From CAYRXE01 sp964428205 (GTDB taxonomy: Bacteria > Patescibacteriota > Gracilibacteria > Peribacterales > Peribacteraceae), in assembly GCA_964428205.1 (NCBI GenBank), contig CAYRXE010000001.1, forward strand, positions 1-64,000: a stretch of DNA of 64,000 nucleotides. The letters run 5' to 3'. Position numbers and translations under genes: made by a program. This document shows positions 8,756 through 17,607 of the stretch, one piece after another (within the stretch, counting starts at the first letter, position 1; each line of letters opens with the position of its first letter). A model generated the notes under the pieces. That model did not search any database. It was not told the origin of the DNA and worked only from the letters and a program-made list of their open reading frames with translations.

Positions 8756-9538
8756 ATGGCACGACCTTCGTCGCTCTCCCTTCTCTGGCGCCTCCTCACA
8801 ACGGTGAGGAACCCTTGGACCTACGTGTGGAATCGTCTTGGCCTCATTCCACATCCCTTTAGTTACAAACTGTGGGATGGCACGAAGGTGATGAGCAGGC
8901 CTTTTGCGATCGATCGTATGTCCATTAACGACGTGTGGCTTGAACAGAGTTACGAGCCCAATCACTACGGCATTCCTTTTGATTGGAAGTCTGTGAAAAA
9001 TGTTATCGACATTGGTGCGAACACTGGAACCTTCACGCTCTTTGCGGCATGGCGCGCACGCAATGCACAGATTCATTCTGTAGAACCTGAACCAGGCAAC
9101 TTGAAGATCCTTGAAGCAAACGTGAATCAAAATAATTTGCAGAATCGTGTGCACATCCATCCTGTAGCTATGGGGGCAAAAGAAGAGACTCTCACGCTGC
9201 ATATCAATCACCAGAGCAGTGGCGGCCACTCCCTCCATAAGTACACCGACGACAGCCACGGCATTGCCGTTCCGGTAAAACCACTGATGACGATTCTGGA
9301 TCAGCTCAACGGAGCAACGTGTGATTTTTTGAAGATGGACTGCGAGGGTGCCGAGTACGACATTTTGTATACCCTCCCCGAGGAGACCTTCGCCCGACTC
9401 CCCTTCATGGCCGTGGAATTCCATCATTTTTCGGATGATCCCACCCACCGCCCGGGTCCTCTTAAAGAGTTCTTAACAAAGAAAGGCTATAACCTGTTAG
9501 AGCACAAGAAATCGCTCTGCTTTGCCTATAAGAAATAA
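8756..9538 (+). CDS. FkbM family methyltransferase
   Basis: A 260-residue SAM methyltransferase of the FkbM type, which O-methylates sugars and other small acceptors. Seen: motif I VIDIGANTGTF (residues 83-93), a VEPEPGNL acidic loop and the FkbM-typical FLKMDCEGAEYDIL segment near 190. Length is usual. It opens a rightward unit that continues with a UDP-sugar dehydrogenase, a GT-C-like protein and a GT2. A second FkbM gene (15970-16737) shares the same layout. Confidence 0.87.
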   Translation: MARPSSLSLLWRLLTTVRNPWTYVWNRLGLIPHPFSYKLWDGTKVMSRPFAIDRMSINDVWLEQSYEPNHYGIPFDWKSVKNVIDIGANTGTFTLFAAWRARNAQIHSVEPEPGNLKILEANVNQNNLQNRVHIHPVAMGAKEETLTLHINHQSSGGHSLHKYTDDSHGIAVPVKPLMTILDQLNGATCDFLKMDCEGAEYDILYTLPEETFARLPFMAVEFHHFSDDPTHRPGPLKEFLTKKGYNLLEHKKSLCFAYKK

Positions 9539-9540
9539 CG

Positions 9541-9546
9541 TACAAT
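9541..9546 (+). promoter_or_regulatory. Leaderless -10 box of UDP-sugar dehydrogenase gene
   Basis: TACAAT, 8 nt before the ATG at 9555. It lies in the 16-bp gap after the FkbM stop. Confidence 0.5.
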
Positions 9547-9554
9547 CTCTGTAC

Positions 9555-10829
9555 ATGTCTGATCGTCCTGTCCTCTGCGTCGTGGGTCTTGGCTACGTTG
9601 GCCTGCCCCTTGCTCATGCCTTTGCTGCCAAAGGATATGAGGTCCTTGGCTATGACATCAGCGAGAAGCGCATCACGGAGTTGCAACAGCACACAGACAG
9701 CACCCGCGAACTCACAACGGAACAATTACAGGCAGCACCCATCACTTTTAGCAGTGATGCCGAAATCATGCGCAAGGCAGACGTGATTATTCTCGCCATC
9801 CCAACCCCGGTAGATGACGCAAACAAGCCTGACCTCACACTCGTGGAGTTGGCTTCGGAGAATGTGGGTAAGCACATGAAGAAAGGAGCCATCGTCGTGT
9901 ACGAGTCGACGGTGTACCCGGGAGTTACGGAAGATATCTGCGGACCAATTTTGGAGAGGGCCTCAGGTATGAAGTGCGGAGTCGATTTCACTCTTGGGTA
10001 TTCGCCAGAACGCATCAACCCCGGAGACAAAGAGCACACCGTCGATAAGATTATGAAGATCGTCGCAGGTCAGGATGCTGCGACCTTGGAGAAACTCGCA
10101 ACGCTCTACGGATCGATTGTGACTGCAGGCATCCACAAAGCTTCGTCCATCAAGATCGCCGAAATGGCCAAGGCAATTGAGAATGCACAGCGCGATATCA
10201 ACATCTCCTACATCAACGAGATAGCCATCCTCTGCAGCAAGATTGGTATTCCTACAAAAGAGGTTTTGAACGCTGCAGGTACGAAGTGGAACTTCCTCAA
10301 GTTCCAACCGGGACTCGTAGGAGGCCACTGCATTGGCGTGGATCCGTATTACCTCGTCGAGAAAGCAGACATGCTCGGCATGAAAACTCCGCTCATCAGT
10401 GCGAGTCGCGCCATCAACGACAGTATGGGTTGCTTTGTTGCAGAGCAAGTCGTGGGCGCGCTCAAGAGTGATGCCAAACAGGCAAAGGTTCTCGTGATGG
10501 GTGTGACCTTTAAAGAGAACATCCCAGACACTCGCAACAGCAAAGTCGGTGACGTGATCAAGCATCTGCGTGCCGCAGGCTGCACCGTCAAAGTGCATGA
10601 CGCGCAGGTGACTCGCGAAACGTTGGAGAAGATGACCTACGAACCAGGCTCGCTCGAAGATGGTCCGTTCGATGCCGTGCTCTTGCTCGTCCCACACAAG
10701 GAATACCTGGCACTGAGTAGTGAAGAGTTCGCTGCAGCTCTCAAGCCACAGGGCGTGTTCTTTGACCTTAAATCACTCTTAGACCGCAAGGCATTTGAGG
10801 GAGCAGGCCACACATATATCGCCTTGTAA
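9555..10829 (+). CDS. UDP-N-acetylhexosamine 6-dehydrogenase (WbpA/TviB/WecC group)
   Basis: A 424-residue nucleotide-sugar dehydrogenase that oxidises C6 of a UDP-HexNAc to the uronic acid with NAD+. Seen: GLGYVGLPL at residues 11-19, the HTDSTREL segment typical of the WbpA/TviB subgroup, IAEMAKAIENAQRDINI helix, and the catalytic cysteine C259 in GGHCIGVDP, followed by the C-terminal UDP-binding domain. The start at 9555 rather than 9522 is chosen from the family N-terminus and the TACAAT box. The uronic acid could feed the WecB/WbpI-type epimerase at 37393 and the AsnB amidotransferases. Confidence 0.88.
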   Translation: MSDRPVLCVVGLGYVGLPLAHAFAAKGYEVLGYDISEKRITELQQHTDSTRELTTEQLQAAPITFSSDAEIMRKADVIILAIPTPVDDANKPDLTLVELASENVGKHMKKGAIVVYESTVYPGVTEDICGPILERASGMKCGVDFTLGYSPERINPGDKEHTVDKIMKIVAGQDAATLEKLATLYGSIVTAGIHKASSIKIAEMAKAIENAQRDINISYINEIAILCSKIGIPTKEVLNAAGTKWNFLKFQPGLVGGHCIGVDPYYLVEKADMLGMKTPLISASRAINDSMGCFVAEQVVGALKSDAKQAKVLVMGVTFKENIPDTRNSKVGDVIKHLRAAGCTVKVHDAQVTRETLEKMTYEPGSLEDGPFDAVLLLVPHKEYLALSSEEFAAALKPQGVFFDLKSLLDRKAFEGAGHTYIAL

Positions 10830-10831
10830 GG

Positions 10832-10837
10832 TACAGT
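10832..10837 (+). promoter_or_regulatory. Leaderless -10 box of GT-C-like gene
   Basis: TACAGT, 7 nt before the ATG at 10845. It lies in the 15-bp gap after the dehydrogenase stop, so it may add to read-through transcription. Confidence 0.45.
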
Positions 10838-10844
10838 AGGCGCC

Positions 10845-11984
10845 ATGACGTCTCTTTTGCGTAACACTGTCCTCCTGAGTGCGATCTTGATCATGCTCGT
10901 GGGTGCAACGCTCTACCCGTACGGCGGTGACCCCAGTGCACTCTTCCACATGGATGTTGAGCGCGCAGTCTCGTACTCGGTACCCGAAGGATTCATTATC
11001 CTTGGCGTCCCCGGTTACGACGGCATGCAGTACTACGACATCGCCAAAAACTTTGCGCTCGTGTTTCAGCCCTCACAGTGGCCCGAACTGAATATTTCGG
11101 ATGCCATGTCGTACTCGTACCAACGCGCATTGCTCCCTGCCCTCGCATTTGCATTCTCTTTTAATCAAGTCACAGCCCTCCCGTGGGTATTTTTGATCAT
11201 CAACCTCACATGCTTAGTGCTCACGGGGTTACTGGTCTTCCGCAGAAGCAAGAATCCCCTGTTTGGCTTTGCTCTGGCGCTCTGTCCTGCTGCCATGGTG
11301 GGTTTGCACTTTTCGTTGGCTGAACCTGTGACGCTCTTGCTGTGCACCCTCCTGTTCCTCTTACTCGAAAAGACGCAGCGCATGGGAGCAGTCGAAGTAC
11401 TCCTCCTCTCGGCGCTCGTACTGGCTCGCGAAGTGAACGTGCTCCTCGCAGCGTTCCTTGTCGCATTCTTTTTGTGGAAGTATCAGTGGCGTAACGCACT
11501 CCTCGCATGCATCGGCATTGCGGTCTTCATCGCCTGGCACACGGTCATCTACAAGATCTTTGCGGCCATCCCCTTCTTGTGGAGTACCGATAAGCACGGC
11601 TTCCCTGGATGGGCAGTGCTCGAGATCTTCCTTGGTTGGAAAGGATGGAACGCACGCACACTTTCTTCCATCGCTCTGTGCTTGGGATTCGTTTTGCCTG
11701 CGACGATTATGAGTGTGCAGGAGACGATCAAGACAAGACTCAAGGAGTTACTGCCTTTGGGCGCGCTCGCATTTCTGCTGCTTATGTGGGCCATGCCGGA
11801 CCACATTTGGGGATCGGTCACGAGTATTGGTCGCGTGATCACTCCGGTGTATCCCTTTGTGATACTTCTTTGTGTAAAGCGCAACGATGTATTCGCGCGC
11901 GTACTGACTGGCGCTATTCTGGTGCTCGGCGTCGTGACGGCCGCAGGCCTCATCTCCGTCGTTCATCCCTTTACGTTAAGCTGA
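10845..11984 (+). CDS. Polytopic membrane protein, probable GT-C-type transferase
   Basis: A 379-residue protein with about nine predicted membrane helices. The first external loop contains GVPGYDGMQYYDIAKN; a YDGxxYYDIA-type loop is common in bacterial GT-C-like membrane proteins and would supply the catalytic acid. I cannot name the subfamily. Its TGA shares its final A with the ATG of the next GT2 gene (TGATG), which suggests that the GT2 makes the polyprenyl-phosphate-sugar donor used here. Confidence 0.6.
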   Translation: MTSLLRNTVLLSAILIMLVGATLYPYGGDPSALFHMDVERAVSYSVPEGFIILGVPGYDGMQYYDIAKNFALVFQPSQWPELNISDAMSYSYQRALLPALAFAFSFNQVTALPWVFLIINLTCLVLTGLLVFRRSKNPLFGFALALCPAAMVGLHFSLAEPVTLLLCTLLFLLLEKTQRMGAVEVLLLSALVLAREVNVLLAAFLVAFFLWKYQWRNALLACIGIAVFIAWHTVIYKIFAAIPFLWSTDKHGFPGWAVLEIFLGWKGWNARTLSSIALCLGFVLPATIMSVQETIKTRLKELLPLGALAFLLLMWAMPDHIWGSVTSIGRVITPVYPFVILLCVKRNDVFARVLTGAILVLGVVTAAGLISVVHPFTLS

Positions 11985-12664
11985 TGCGTTTGAGTGTCAT
12001 CGTCCCCGTCTATAACGAAGCCCGCACCGTCGCGGACATCATGCAGCGCATTGCGTCTGCACTTCCTGATGCTCAGGTGATTTATGTGGATGATGGCTCG
12101 AAGGATGACTCTCTGAAGATCCTCAAAACGCACGCTCGTCCGCATGACCTCGTCCTCACAAAACCAAATGGAGGCAAGGGTTCTGCAATAAAGATGGGAC
12201 TGGAGAAGAGTGAAGGTGCATACACGGTCATCCAGGATGCTGATCTCGAGTACACACCACTCGATATTCCAAAGCTCCTTGCAGAAGCAGAAGCTCACCC
12301 GGGATGTGCGGTCTTTGGTTCCAGATTCCTCACGACGAATCCCGTGATGTACAAACGTTTCTTGATGGGAAACAAAGTGCTGAGCTTGATCGTGAGTATC
12401 CTGTTTGGAAAGCGCATCACCGACAGCTACACCTGCTACAAGCTCTTACCGACCGATGTCTTCCGCGGTCTTGGCATCAAGAGCAGTGGCTTTGAGATGG
12501 AAGCCGAGATCTGTGCCAAGTGCCTGCGCCGAGGAATCCCCGTGCGCGAGCTGCCGATTCACTACACACCAAGGAGTGTCTTAGAGGGCAAAAAGATTAA
12601 ATTTAGTGATGCCTGGAAAGGGCTCTGGATGATGACGAAGATACGATTTGGTAGAGCTAAGTGA
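11984..12664 (+). CDS. GT2 glycosyltransferase, polyprenyl-phosphate-sugar synthase-like
   Basis: A 226-residue GT2 of the dolichyl-phosphate-mannose-synthase type. Seen: SVIVPVYNEA at the start, VIYVDDGSKDDS, a QDADLEYTPLDIP DxD loop and the SGFEMEAEICAKCLRRG segment, with no C-terminal membrane helices. The ATG overlaps the stop of the GT-C-like gene. A long in-frame extension upstream exists but lies inside the previous gene and lacks any GT2 similarity. Likely role: charging a lipid phosphate carrier with a sugar for the neighbouring membrane transferase. Confidence 0.85.
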   Translation: MRLSVIVPVYNEARTVADIMQRIASALPDAQVIYVDDGSKDDSLKILKTHARPHDLVLTKPNGGKGSAIKMGLEKSEGAYTVIQDADLEYTPLDIPKLLAEAEAHPGCAVFGSRFLTTNPVMYKRFLMGNKVLSLIVSILFGKRITDSYTCYKLLPTDVFRGLGIKSSGFEMEAEICAKCLRRGIPVRELPIHYTPRSVLEGKKIKFSDAWKGLWMMTKIRFGRAK

Positions 12665-12706
12665 AGAGAGCTGAGAGCTGAAGCTCAGCACTCAGCGTTC
12701 AGCTCT
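12661..12706 (+). repeat. Left copy of 46-bp inverted repeat upstream of asnB (first)
   Basis: The repeat begins inside the stop codon of the GT2 gene and is near-identical, in inverted orientation, to 20786-20831. Its core GAGAGCTGAA ... TTCAGCTCTC also folds on itself (10-bp stem, about 15-nt loop) and is built from AGCTGA/CTCAGC direct repeats. It could terminate the upstream unit. The asnB start lies 59 bp further on. Confidence 0.75.
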
Positions 12707-12753
12707 CCGCTCTTACAAGATTGGGCAATATTCTCAGTAATCATGCGTTCCTC

Positions 12754-12759
12754 TATAGT
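12754..12759 (+). promoter_or_regulatory. Leaderless -10 box of first asnB
   Basis: TATAGT, 6 nt before the ATG at 12766. CAATATTCTC lies exactly 40 nt before the start, the same as at the second asnB, so the two promoters look homologous. Confidence 0.6.
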
Positions 12760-12765
12760 GAGAGC

Positions 12766-14592
12766 ATGTGCGGTATCGCAGGAATCAGCGGCGAGGACCA
12801 AAAGACTATTGAGGCAATGATCACGTGTTTGCGGCACCGCGGACCGGATGGTGACGCATTTGTGGTTGAGAAAGGCGCATCGTTTGGGCATGCACGTCTG
12901 GCTATTTTGGATCCGCGTCCCATTGGAGACCAACCCATGTGGAACGATGACCGCACAGTGGTGATGGTCTACAACGGAGAAGTTTTTAACTTTAAGGAGC
13001 TACGCGAACAGGAAGGCTTCACCTGCAAGACGAACACCGATACCGAAGTGCTTCTCAAATTGTACGACGTGTACGGCGACAAGTTTGTGGACAAGCTTCG
13101 CGGCATGTTCGTGTTTGCTCTGTACGACACCCGCACGCGCACGTTTGTGATCGCGCGAGACAGTAGCGGCATTAAGCCACTGTTCTATTCCACCGTTGGC
13201 GGTCGCCTCGCATTTGCGTCCGAGATGCGCACACTCTTGGCAGCCATGCCTTCACGACCTGCGATTGATGAGCGCTCGCTCTCGCACTATCTGCGCCTGC
13301 AGTACGTGCCTGGACCACAAACGCTCTGCGAAGGAATTTCCTCCCTTGTACCGGGAACAGTCCTCACCTGGCGCGATGGCCACATGAAACTACGGCACTT
13401 CCGTCCCGATGTCCCCTCGCATGCTCCTTTTAGATCCAAGTCTGAGTTCATGCAGGAGTTCCCTGCGTTGATGGAGGATTCCGTACGCGCGCACATGGTG
13501 TCGGATAGACCCATTGGATTATTTTTGAGCGGCGGCATGGATTCGTCCATCGTGTTGCACCACATGGCAAAGCTGAGCGACCACCCTGTCGAAACATTCA
13601 CGGTGCGCTTCGAAGCAACCGAAGAAGAAGGCGCCAAGAGGTTTAATACCGATGCCGATTTCGCAGCACTCAGCGCAAAGCACTACGGTGCCAACCATCA
13701 TGAAATTCTGCTCACGGCCAAGGATTTTCGTGATCTGTATGCCGAAACGGCGAGGTCGCTCGACCAGCCAAATTCGGACCACGTGTCGGTGGCGCAGTAC
13801 TTGCTGTCTCGCGAAGCAAAGAAGCACGTGGACGTCGCACTCACCGGTGCCGGGGGTGATGAATTGTTCGGAGGATACCCACGCTACCGCATCGCACGTG
13901 TGCTTAAGGCGTTGTCGTGGATGCCGGGAGGGTTACGCAGTGCACTCGCTGGCATGACGTCGTACCCCAAGGATGTACTCGGGATGGACCCAGGATCAGT
14001 GCTGGCAGAACGTCTGCTCGCTCGTCCTATTTCGGAAATCACAAGTGTCGCCAAGGGTGACTGGTTCGACGCACAGGCAACGACCAAGCTCTTCACACAA
14101 CGCTTTGCCGAAGTGCAGAGCTACGATGCCATTCGACAGTTCCAGGAGTTCGATAGGCACCTCTGGCTCGTGGATGAATCACTCAGGCTCACCGATGCCA
14201 CCACCATGGGAAGTGGACTCGAAGGGCGCGTGCCATTCATTGACCCATACATCATCTCTGCCGCGCACGCGGTGCCAAGCAATTGGAATGTGTCACTCAC
14301 GAACACCAAGGTGCTCCTCAAGCAGACCTACCGGAATATTCTGCCGAGTCATTTATTCACACTCGATAAAGCGAGCTTCTATCCCCCACTCGCCAAGTGG
14401 TTACGCCGCGAAGCTTGGCCGCTCGTGGAAGAAATGTTGGAGCATCCACGCATCAAAGAGAGGTTTGATACGGATCGTTTGCGCGTCATCGCCGAGGATC
14501 ACAAGTACCATCGCAAGTACGGGCTCCATCTGCTGTCGTCGCTAATCCAGCTTTCGCACTGGTTTACAGAGGTCTACGACGCCAAAAAGTAG
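12766..14592 (+). CDS. asnB: AsnB-type glutamine-dependent amidotransferase
   Basis: A 608-residue two-domain enzyme. The N-terminal Ntn glutaminase begins MCGIAG with the nucleophilic Cys2. The C-terminal synthetase domain carries the PP-loop SGGMDS (from S255), GAGGDELFGGY and the VPFID C-terminal segment. Full-length compared with asparagine synthetase B. In glycan clusters such paralogues amidate uronic-acid sugars rather than aspartate, and two UDP-sugar dehydrogenases in the window make that role attractive. The start is fixed by Cys2. It is followed by the flippase gene. It forms an inward-facing pair with the asnB at 18844-20733. Confidence 0.88.
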   Translation: MCGIAGISGEDQKTIEAMITCLRHRGPDGDAFVVEKGASFGHARLAILDPRPIGDQPMWNDDRTVVMVYNGEVFNFKELREQEGFTCKTNTDTEVLLKLYDVYGDKFVDKLRGMFVFALYDTRTRTFVIARDSSGIKPLFYSTVGGRLAFASEMRTLLAAMPSRPAIDERSLSHYLRLQYVPGPQTLCEGISSLVPGTVLTWRDGHMKLRHFRPDVPSHAPFRSKSEFMQEFPALMEDSVRAHMVSDRPIGLFLSGGMDSSIVLHHMAKLSDHPVETFTVRFEATEEEGAKRFNTDADFAALSAKHYGANHHEILLTAKDFRDLYAETARSLDQPNSDHVSVAQYLLSREAKKHVDVALTGAGGDELFGGYPRYRIARVLKALSWMPGGLRSALAGMTSYPKDVLGMDPGSVLAERLLARPISEITSVAKGDWFDAQATTKLFTQRFAEVQSYDAIRQFQEFDRHLWLVDESLRLTDATTMGSGLEGRVPFIDPYIISAAHAVPSNWNVSLTNTKVLLKQTYRNILPSHLFTLDKASFYPPLAKWLRREAWPLVEEMLEHPRIKERFDTDRLRVIAEDHKYHRKYGLHLLSSLIQLSHWFTEVYDAKK

Positions 14593-14625
14593 GTTTCGGA
14601 CGTAGCAAGGGACCACCCCGGAGGG

Positions 14626-14631
14626 TAGAAT
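14626..14631 (+). promoter_or_regulatory. Leaderless -10 box of flippase gene
   Basis: TAGAAT, 7 nt before the ATG at 14639, in the 46-bp gap after asnB. Confidence 0.5.
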
Positions 14632-14638
14632 TTTCGCA

Positions 14639-15973
14639 ATGGCGACCATCTTTCGCCGGCTTTATAAACTGAGGGGCGTGCCCTTCGTGCAGAATTTCGC
14701 GAAGCTGCAGATTGGCACGGTGATCAGCCTAGGCACCGGCTTTGTATCGCTCGTGGTGTTCCCGCGCGTGCTTGGACTCGAAATGTATGGTCTCTACGCC
14801 GTCGTCGCAGCCTTCGCAGGCTTACTTGGATTCTTCTGTGCGTTTGGACAAGAAACCACCTGCGCCATCTTCTTTGCCGAAGCTACGGGCAAAAAGGATA
14901 GTGCCGCACAGCAATCAGTCCTTCGCTACTTCGTGCAATCGTGGTTACTCACGGTCGTCGTGTCTGTCGTTTTGATCGCGATTGCTCCGTGGCTTGGTGC
15001 GTCTATTGAAGGCAACGTTCTCGTGGGTGACTACGCACGTTTGATTCTCTTGAACATGGTGCTCCAAGCAGCGCCGACACTTTCGTTCATCATGCTGCAG
15101 AACTACCACGAGATAAACACGCTCGTGGTATGGGAGAACACACGCACCGTATTGCAGTTTGCACTCTCGACCATCTTCCTCCTCATGGGCTGGGGCATCG
15201 TGGGAATTTTGCTCGGCCCACTGGTAGTTTCTACGGTGTATTTCCCGCTCTGTTTGCTGCAATACAGGCGCATTGCACGTGAGAGGAATTTGCCTAGCCT
15301 TAGCCAAATAGTGAGGGACGTCACGAGAATGGATACGGGGAAATTCTTCGTCCAAGGTGTATGGATCACGCTCGATAAAAATATTTCGGGAAACCTGTAT
15401 CCCAACCTCTTCATCATGATTCTCAACGCCACAACGACCCTCGAGAACGTGGCTCTCTTCCGTCTCGCACTGCGTCTCGCTTCCCTACCAGGAACGCTGA
15501 TCATGCCGAACGTCTCGCGCTTGGCGACGGTGTACATTCCCAAACTGATCGGCAGTCCAGTCGCACTCATCAAAACGAACTGTGCCAAGCTCATCAAGGG
15601 CGCAACGGGTCTCACCTTCCTCGTGTGCTTGGGTGCAGCCGTGTGTGTTCCGCTCTTCTGGCCGCTTGTGTATGGCGATGAATTTACCGCTGCGATTCCA
15701 CTGTTCCTCGTGCTCCTCCCACTCAACTTGATGGCCGTGACGCACGTGGCCTCTGTCCCTCTGCTGCGTGTACTTGGAAAAACCTGGTCGATGATTGTGG
15801 TGAATGTGATTGGCGTCGCGCTCGCCTGTGGCGGGTACTACGTCTTGCTGCCAGTGATCCCCGCAAACTACGCCATGGCGATTGCCGTGCTGATCTTTAA
15901 CCTCCACACGCTCCTCCTTTTTGCCTACATCGCGCGTCTCCTTAAAACCTACAAACCTGCCGTTCTCGCTTAA
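14639..15973 (+). CDS. Wzx-type oligosaccharide flippase (MOP superfamily)
   Basis: A 444-residue protein with 12 predicted membrane helices and the N-terminal KLQIGTVISLGTGFVSLVVF and LGLEMYGLYAVVAAFAGL segments typical of polysaccharide-export MATE/MOP flippases. It would flip undecaprenyl-linked repeat units to the outer face. It is the only recognisable exporter of the locus in this window. The last four bases overlap the stop of the convergent FkbM gene, so no terminator fits between them. Confidence 0.85.
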   Translation: MATIFRRLYKLRGVPFVQNFAKLQIGTVISLGTGFVSLVVFPRVLGLEMYGLYAVVAAFAGLLGFFCAFGQETTCAIFFAEATGKKDSAAQQSVLRYFVQSWLLTVVVSVVLIAIAPWLGASIEGNVLVGDYARLILLNMVLQAAPTLSFIMLQNYHEINTLVVWENTRTVLQFALSTIFLLMGWGIVGILLGPLVVSTVYFPLCLLQYRRIARERNLPSLSQIVRDVTRMDTGKFFVQGVWITLDKNISGNLYPNLFIMILNATTTLENVALFRLALRLASLPGTLIMPNVSRLATVYIPKLIGSPVALIKTNCAKLIKGATGLTFLVCLGAAVCVPLFWPLVYGDEFTAAIPLFLVLLPLNLMAVTHVASVPLLRVLGKTWSMIVVNVIGVALACGGYYVLLPVIPANYAMAIAVLIFNLHTLLLFAYIARLLKTYKPAVLA

Positions 15974-16737
15974 GCGCGATACCCCAAGAAAATGCCTTCG
16001 GAGAGCTTACGGACCGTAAATCCTTTGCCCTCCAGGAACTCTTTGAGGATGGCTGGATGGTGCTTTGGATCGAGGGAGAACAGGTGGTAGTTCATCACGA
16101 TGCGATCGATGCGTTTGAAGTACTCATCAGAGAGTCCGTAGAACATGTCGTACTCGGCACCTTCGCAGTTCACCTTCAACAGATCGCAGTGTGCGATGCC
16201 GTGCTTCTCAAACGAAGCAGCGAGCGTCGTGACCGGAACCGAGATGGAGCGACTGCTCTCTGTCTGACGATAGAGCGAGTTCTGCTCTCCTCTCCCTGGC
16301 ATCACGTGCATCTTGAGTTCTCCTGCTTCCCCAGCAATACCTACAGGTTCGATGATGATGCGATCGTGCAATTTGCTCTCATCGACCGTCTTACGGAAGG
16401 TGTGGATGTTCGTGGGCTCTGGCTCGTACGCAATGACCTTTGCCGTGGGCGACTGCGAAGCGACGTACAGCGCAAAAACTCCCACGTGTGCGCCAACATC
16501 GATAACGGTATTGAGCGTATTCCAAGGAATCTCCGGTGCGTCGTACACGCCATCGAGGAAGATGTCATTAAACACAAAAAAGTCCGACGTCTTGGCCCTC
16601 AAGACCATGGTGTGTCCGGTACGGAGTTTGTAGCGAACGTACTCACCCTTGCTCAAACCAAGCCTGTACATGGGATACACCCACCAGTTCGAGACGGTGC
16701 GCATGAGCGCTGCCAAAAGAGAGATCGTCTGTGTCAT
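15970..16737 (-). CDS. FkbM family methyltransferase
   Basis: A 255-residue SAM methyltransferase. Seen: VIDVGAHVGVFALY near residue 80, AYEPEPTN, and LLKVNCEGAEYDMFYGL near 190, the same plan as the FkbM protein at 8756 (shared LR.VSNPW-like start and EFL..KGF end), which suggests paralogy. It ends the leftward unit that starts with the second asnB. A TATGGT box lies 11 nt before the ATG, a poorer fit than elsewhere. Confidence 0.85.
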   Translation of the reverse strand: MTQTISLLAALMRTVSNWWVYPMYRLGLSKGEYVRYKLRTGHTMVLRAKTSDFFVFNDIFLDGVYDAPEIPWNTLNTVIDVGAHVGVFALYVASQSPTAKVIAYEPEPTNIHTFRKTVDESKLHDRIIIEPVGIAGEAGELKMHVMPGRGEQNSLYRQTESSRSISVPVTTLAASFEKHGIAHCDLLKVNCEGAEYDMFYGLSDEYFKRIDRIVMNYHLFSLDPKHHPAILKEFLEGKGFTVRKLSEGIFLGYRA

Positions 16738-16779
16738 GATCGAGCATGACCATAACAGAGAGGCAATTTCTCAACAAGA

Positions 16780-17607
16780 TTAAGGCTTTGGACGCAGTGC
16801 CTCAGCGGTAAGGCCGAGTGCAAAGATGGTGGCAGATGTGAAGAACCCGAACACCGTGATGGATGGCACATTGAAGAGCCACGCAAAGAACCCTGCGATA
16901 AAGAGTGTGACAATCGCAAGGAGGAGGAACAGCTTGATGGGGTTGTAGCGCACAATCACCTCGGTCATGTACTGGAGCGTGCGCAGCGAATCGCGAAGCA
17001 TCTTCACATGCGACTTCCCTACTCTCTTGTTGTACGGGATCGGCATGTAATCAACCATTTTGCCCGTGAGGTGGTACGTGAGCGTGAGCGTTGTTGTGAA
17101 ACTAAACCCGCTGCAGAGTCCTGCGAGGAAGGGCGTGATCTGCGACTTACGGAACACCCTCATGCCGGAGTTTACGTCTGGGATGTTGCAGCCTGTGGAC
17201 CACTCGGCGAGGAACAAGAGCATGGCACGGAGCGGACGCTTGAAGACGGATCCTAAGTACTCCTTGCCCTGACGTGCACCTGTGACCATGTCGAGTCCTT
17301 CTTCTAAGCGAGCAACGAGAGCCGGGATCTGATCGATGGGATAGGAACCGTCTGCGTCTGTGAGGATGATGATGTCGTTCTCGGCTGCGCGAATACCATC
17401 TTTGAGACTGTGTCCGTACCCAACGTTGATGGGATGACGAATGACTTTTGCTCCGTGGGCCTTTGCGACGGCACCCGTGTCGTCCGTGGATCCATCATCG
17501 ACTACGACCAATTCGAGCGTCAGCGGGAGCGTTTTAAGACGCGCGAGGACCTCACCGATAGCGGGTCCTTCATTGAATGCCGGGATGATGACGCTTGCGG
17601 ATGACAT
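16780..17607 (-). CDS. GT2 glycosyltransferase with C-terminal membrane helices
   Basis: A 275-residue GT2. Seen: ASVIIPAFNEG, LVVVDDGSTDDT, the DxD loop LTDADGSYPIDQIP, SGMRVFRKS, and two C-terminal membrane helices (about 205-225 and 235-265). This is the polyprenyl-phosphate glucosyl/mannosyl synthase layout. The start at 17607 lies 38 bp inside the preceding GT-C-like gene; earlier in-frame starts would add residues unlike a GT2 start. Probable donor synthase for that membrane transferase. Confidence 0.83.
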   Translation of the reverse strand: MSSASVIIPAFNEGPAIGEVLARLKTLPLTLELVVVDDGSTDDTGAVAKAHGAKVIRHPINVGYGHSLKDGIRAAENDIIILTDADGSYPIDQIPALVARLEEGLDMVTGARQGKEYLGSVFKRPLRAMLLFLAEWSTGCNIPDVNSGMRVFRKSQITPFLAGLCSGFSFTTTLTLTYHLTGKMVDYMPIPYNKRVGKSHVKMLRDSLRTLQYMTEVIVRYNPIKLFLLLAIVTLFIAGFFAWLFNVPSITVFGFFTSATIFALGLTAEALRPKP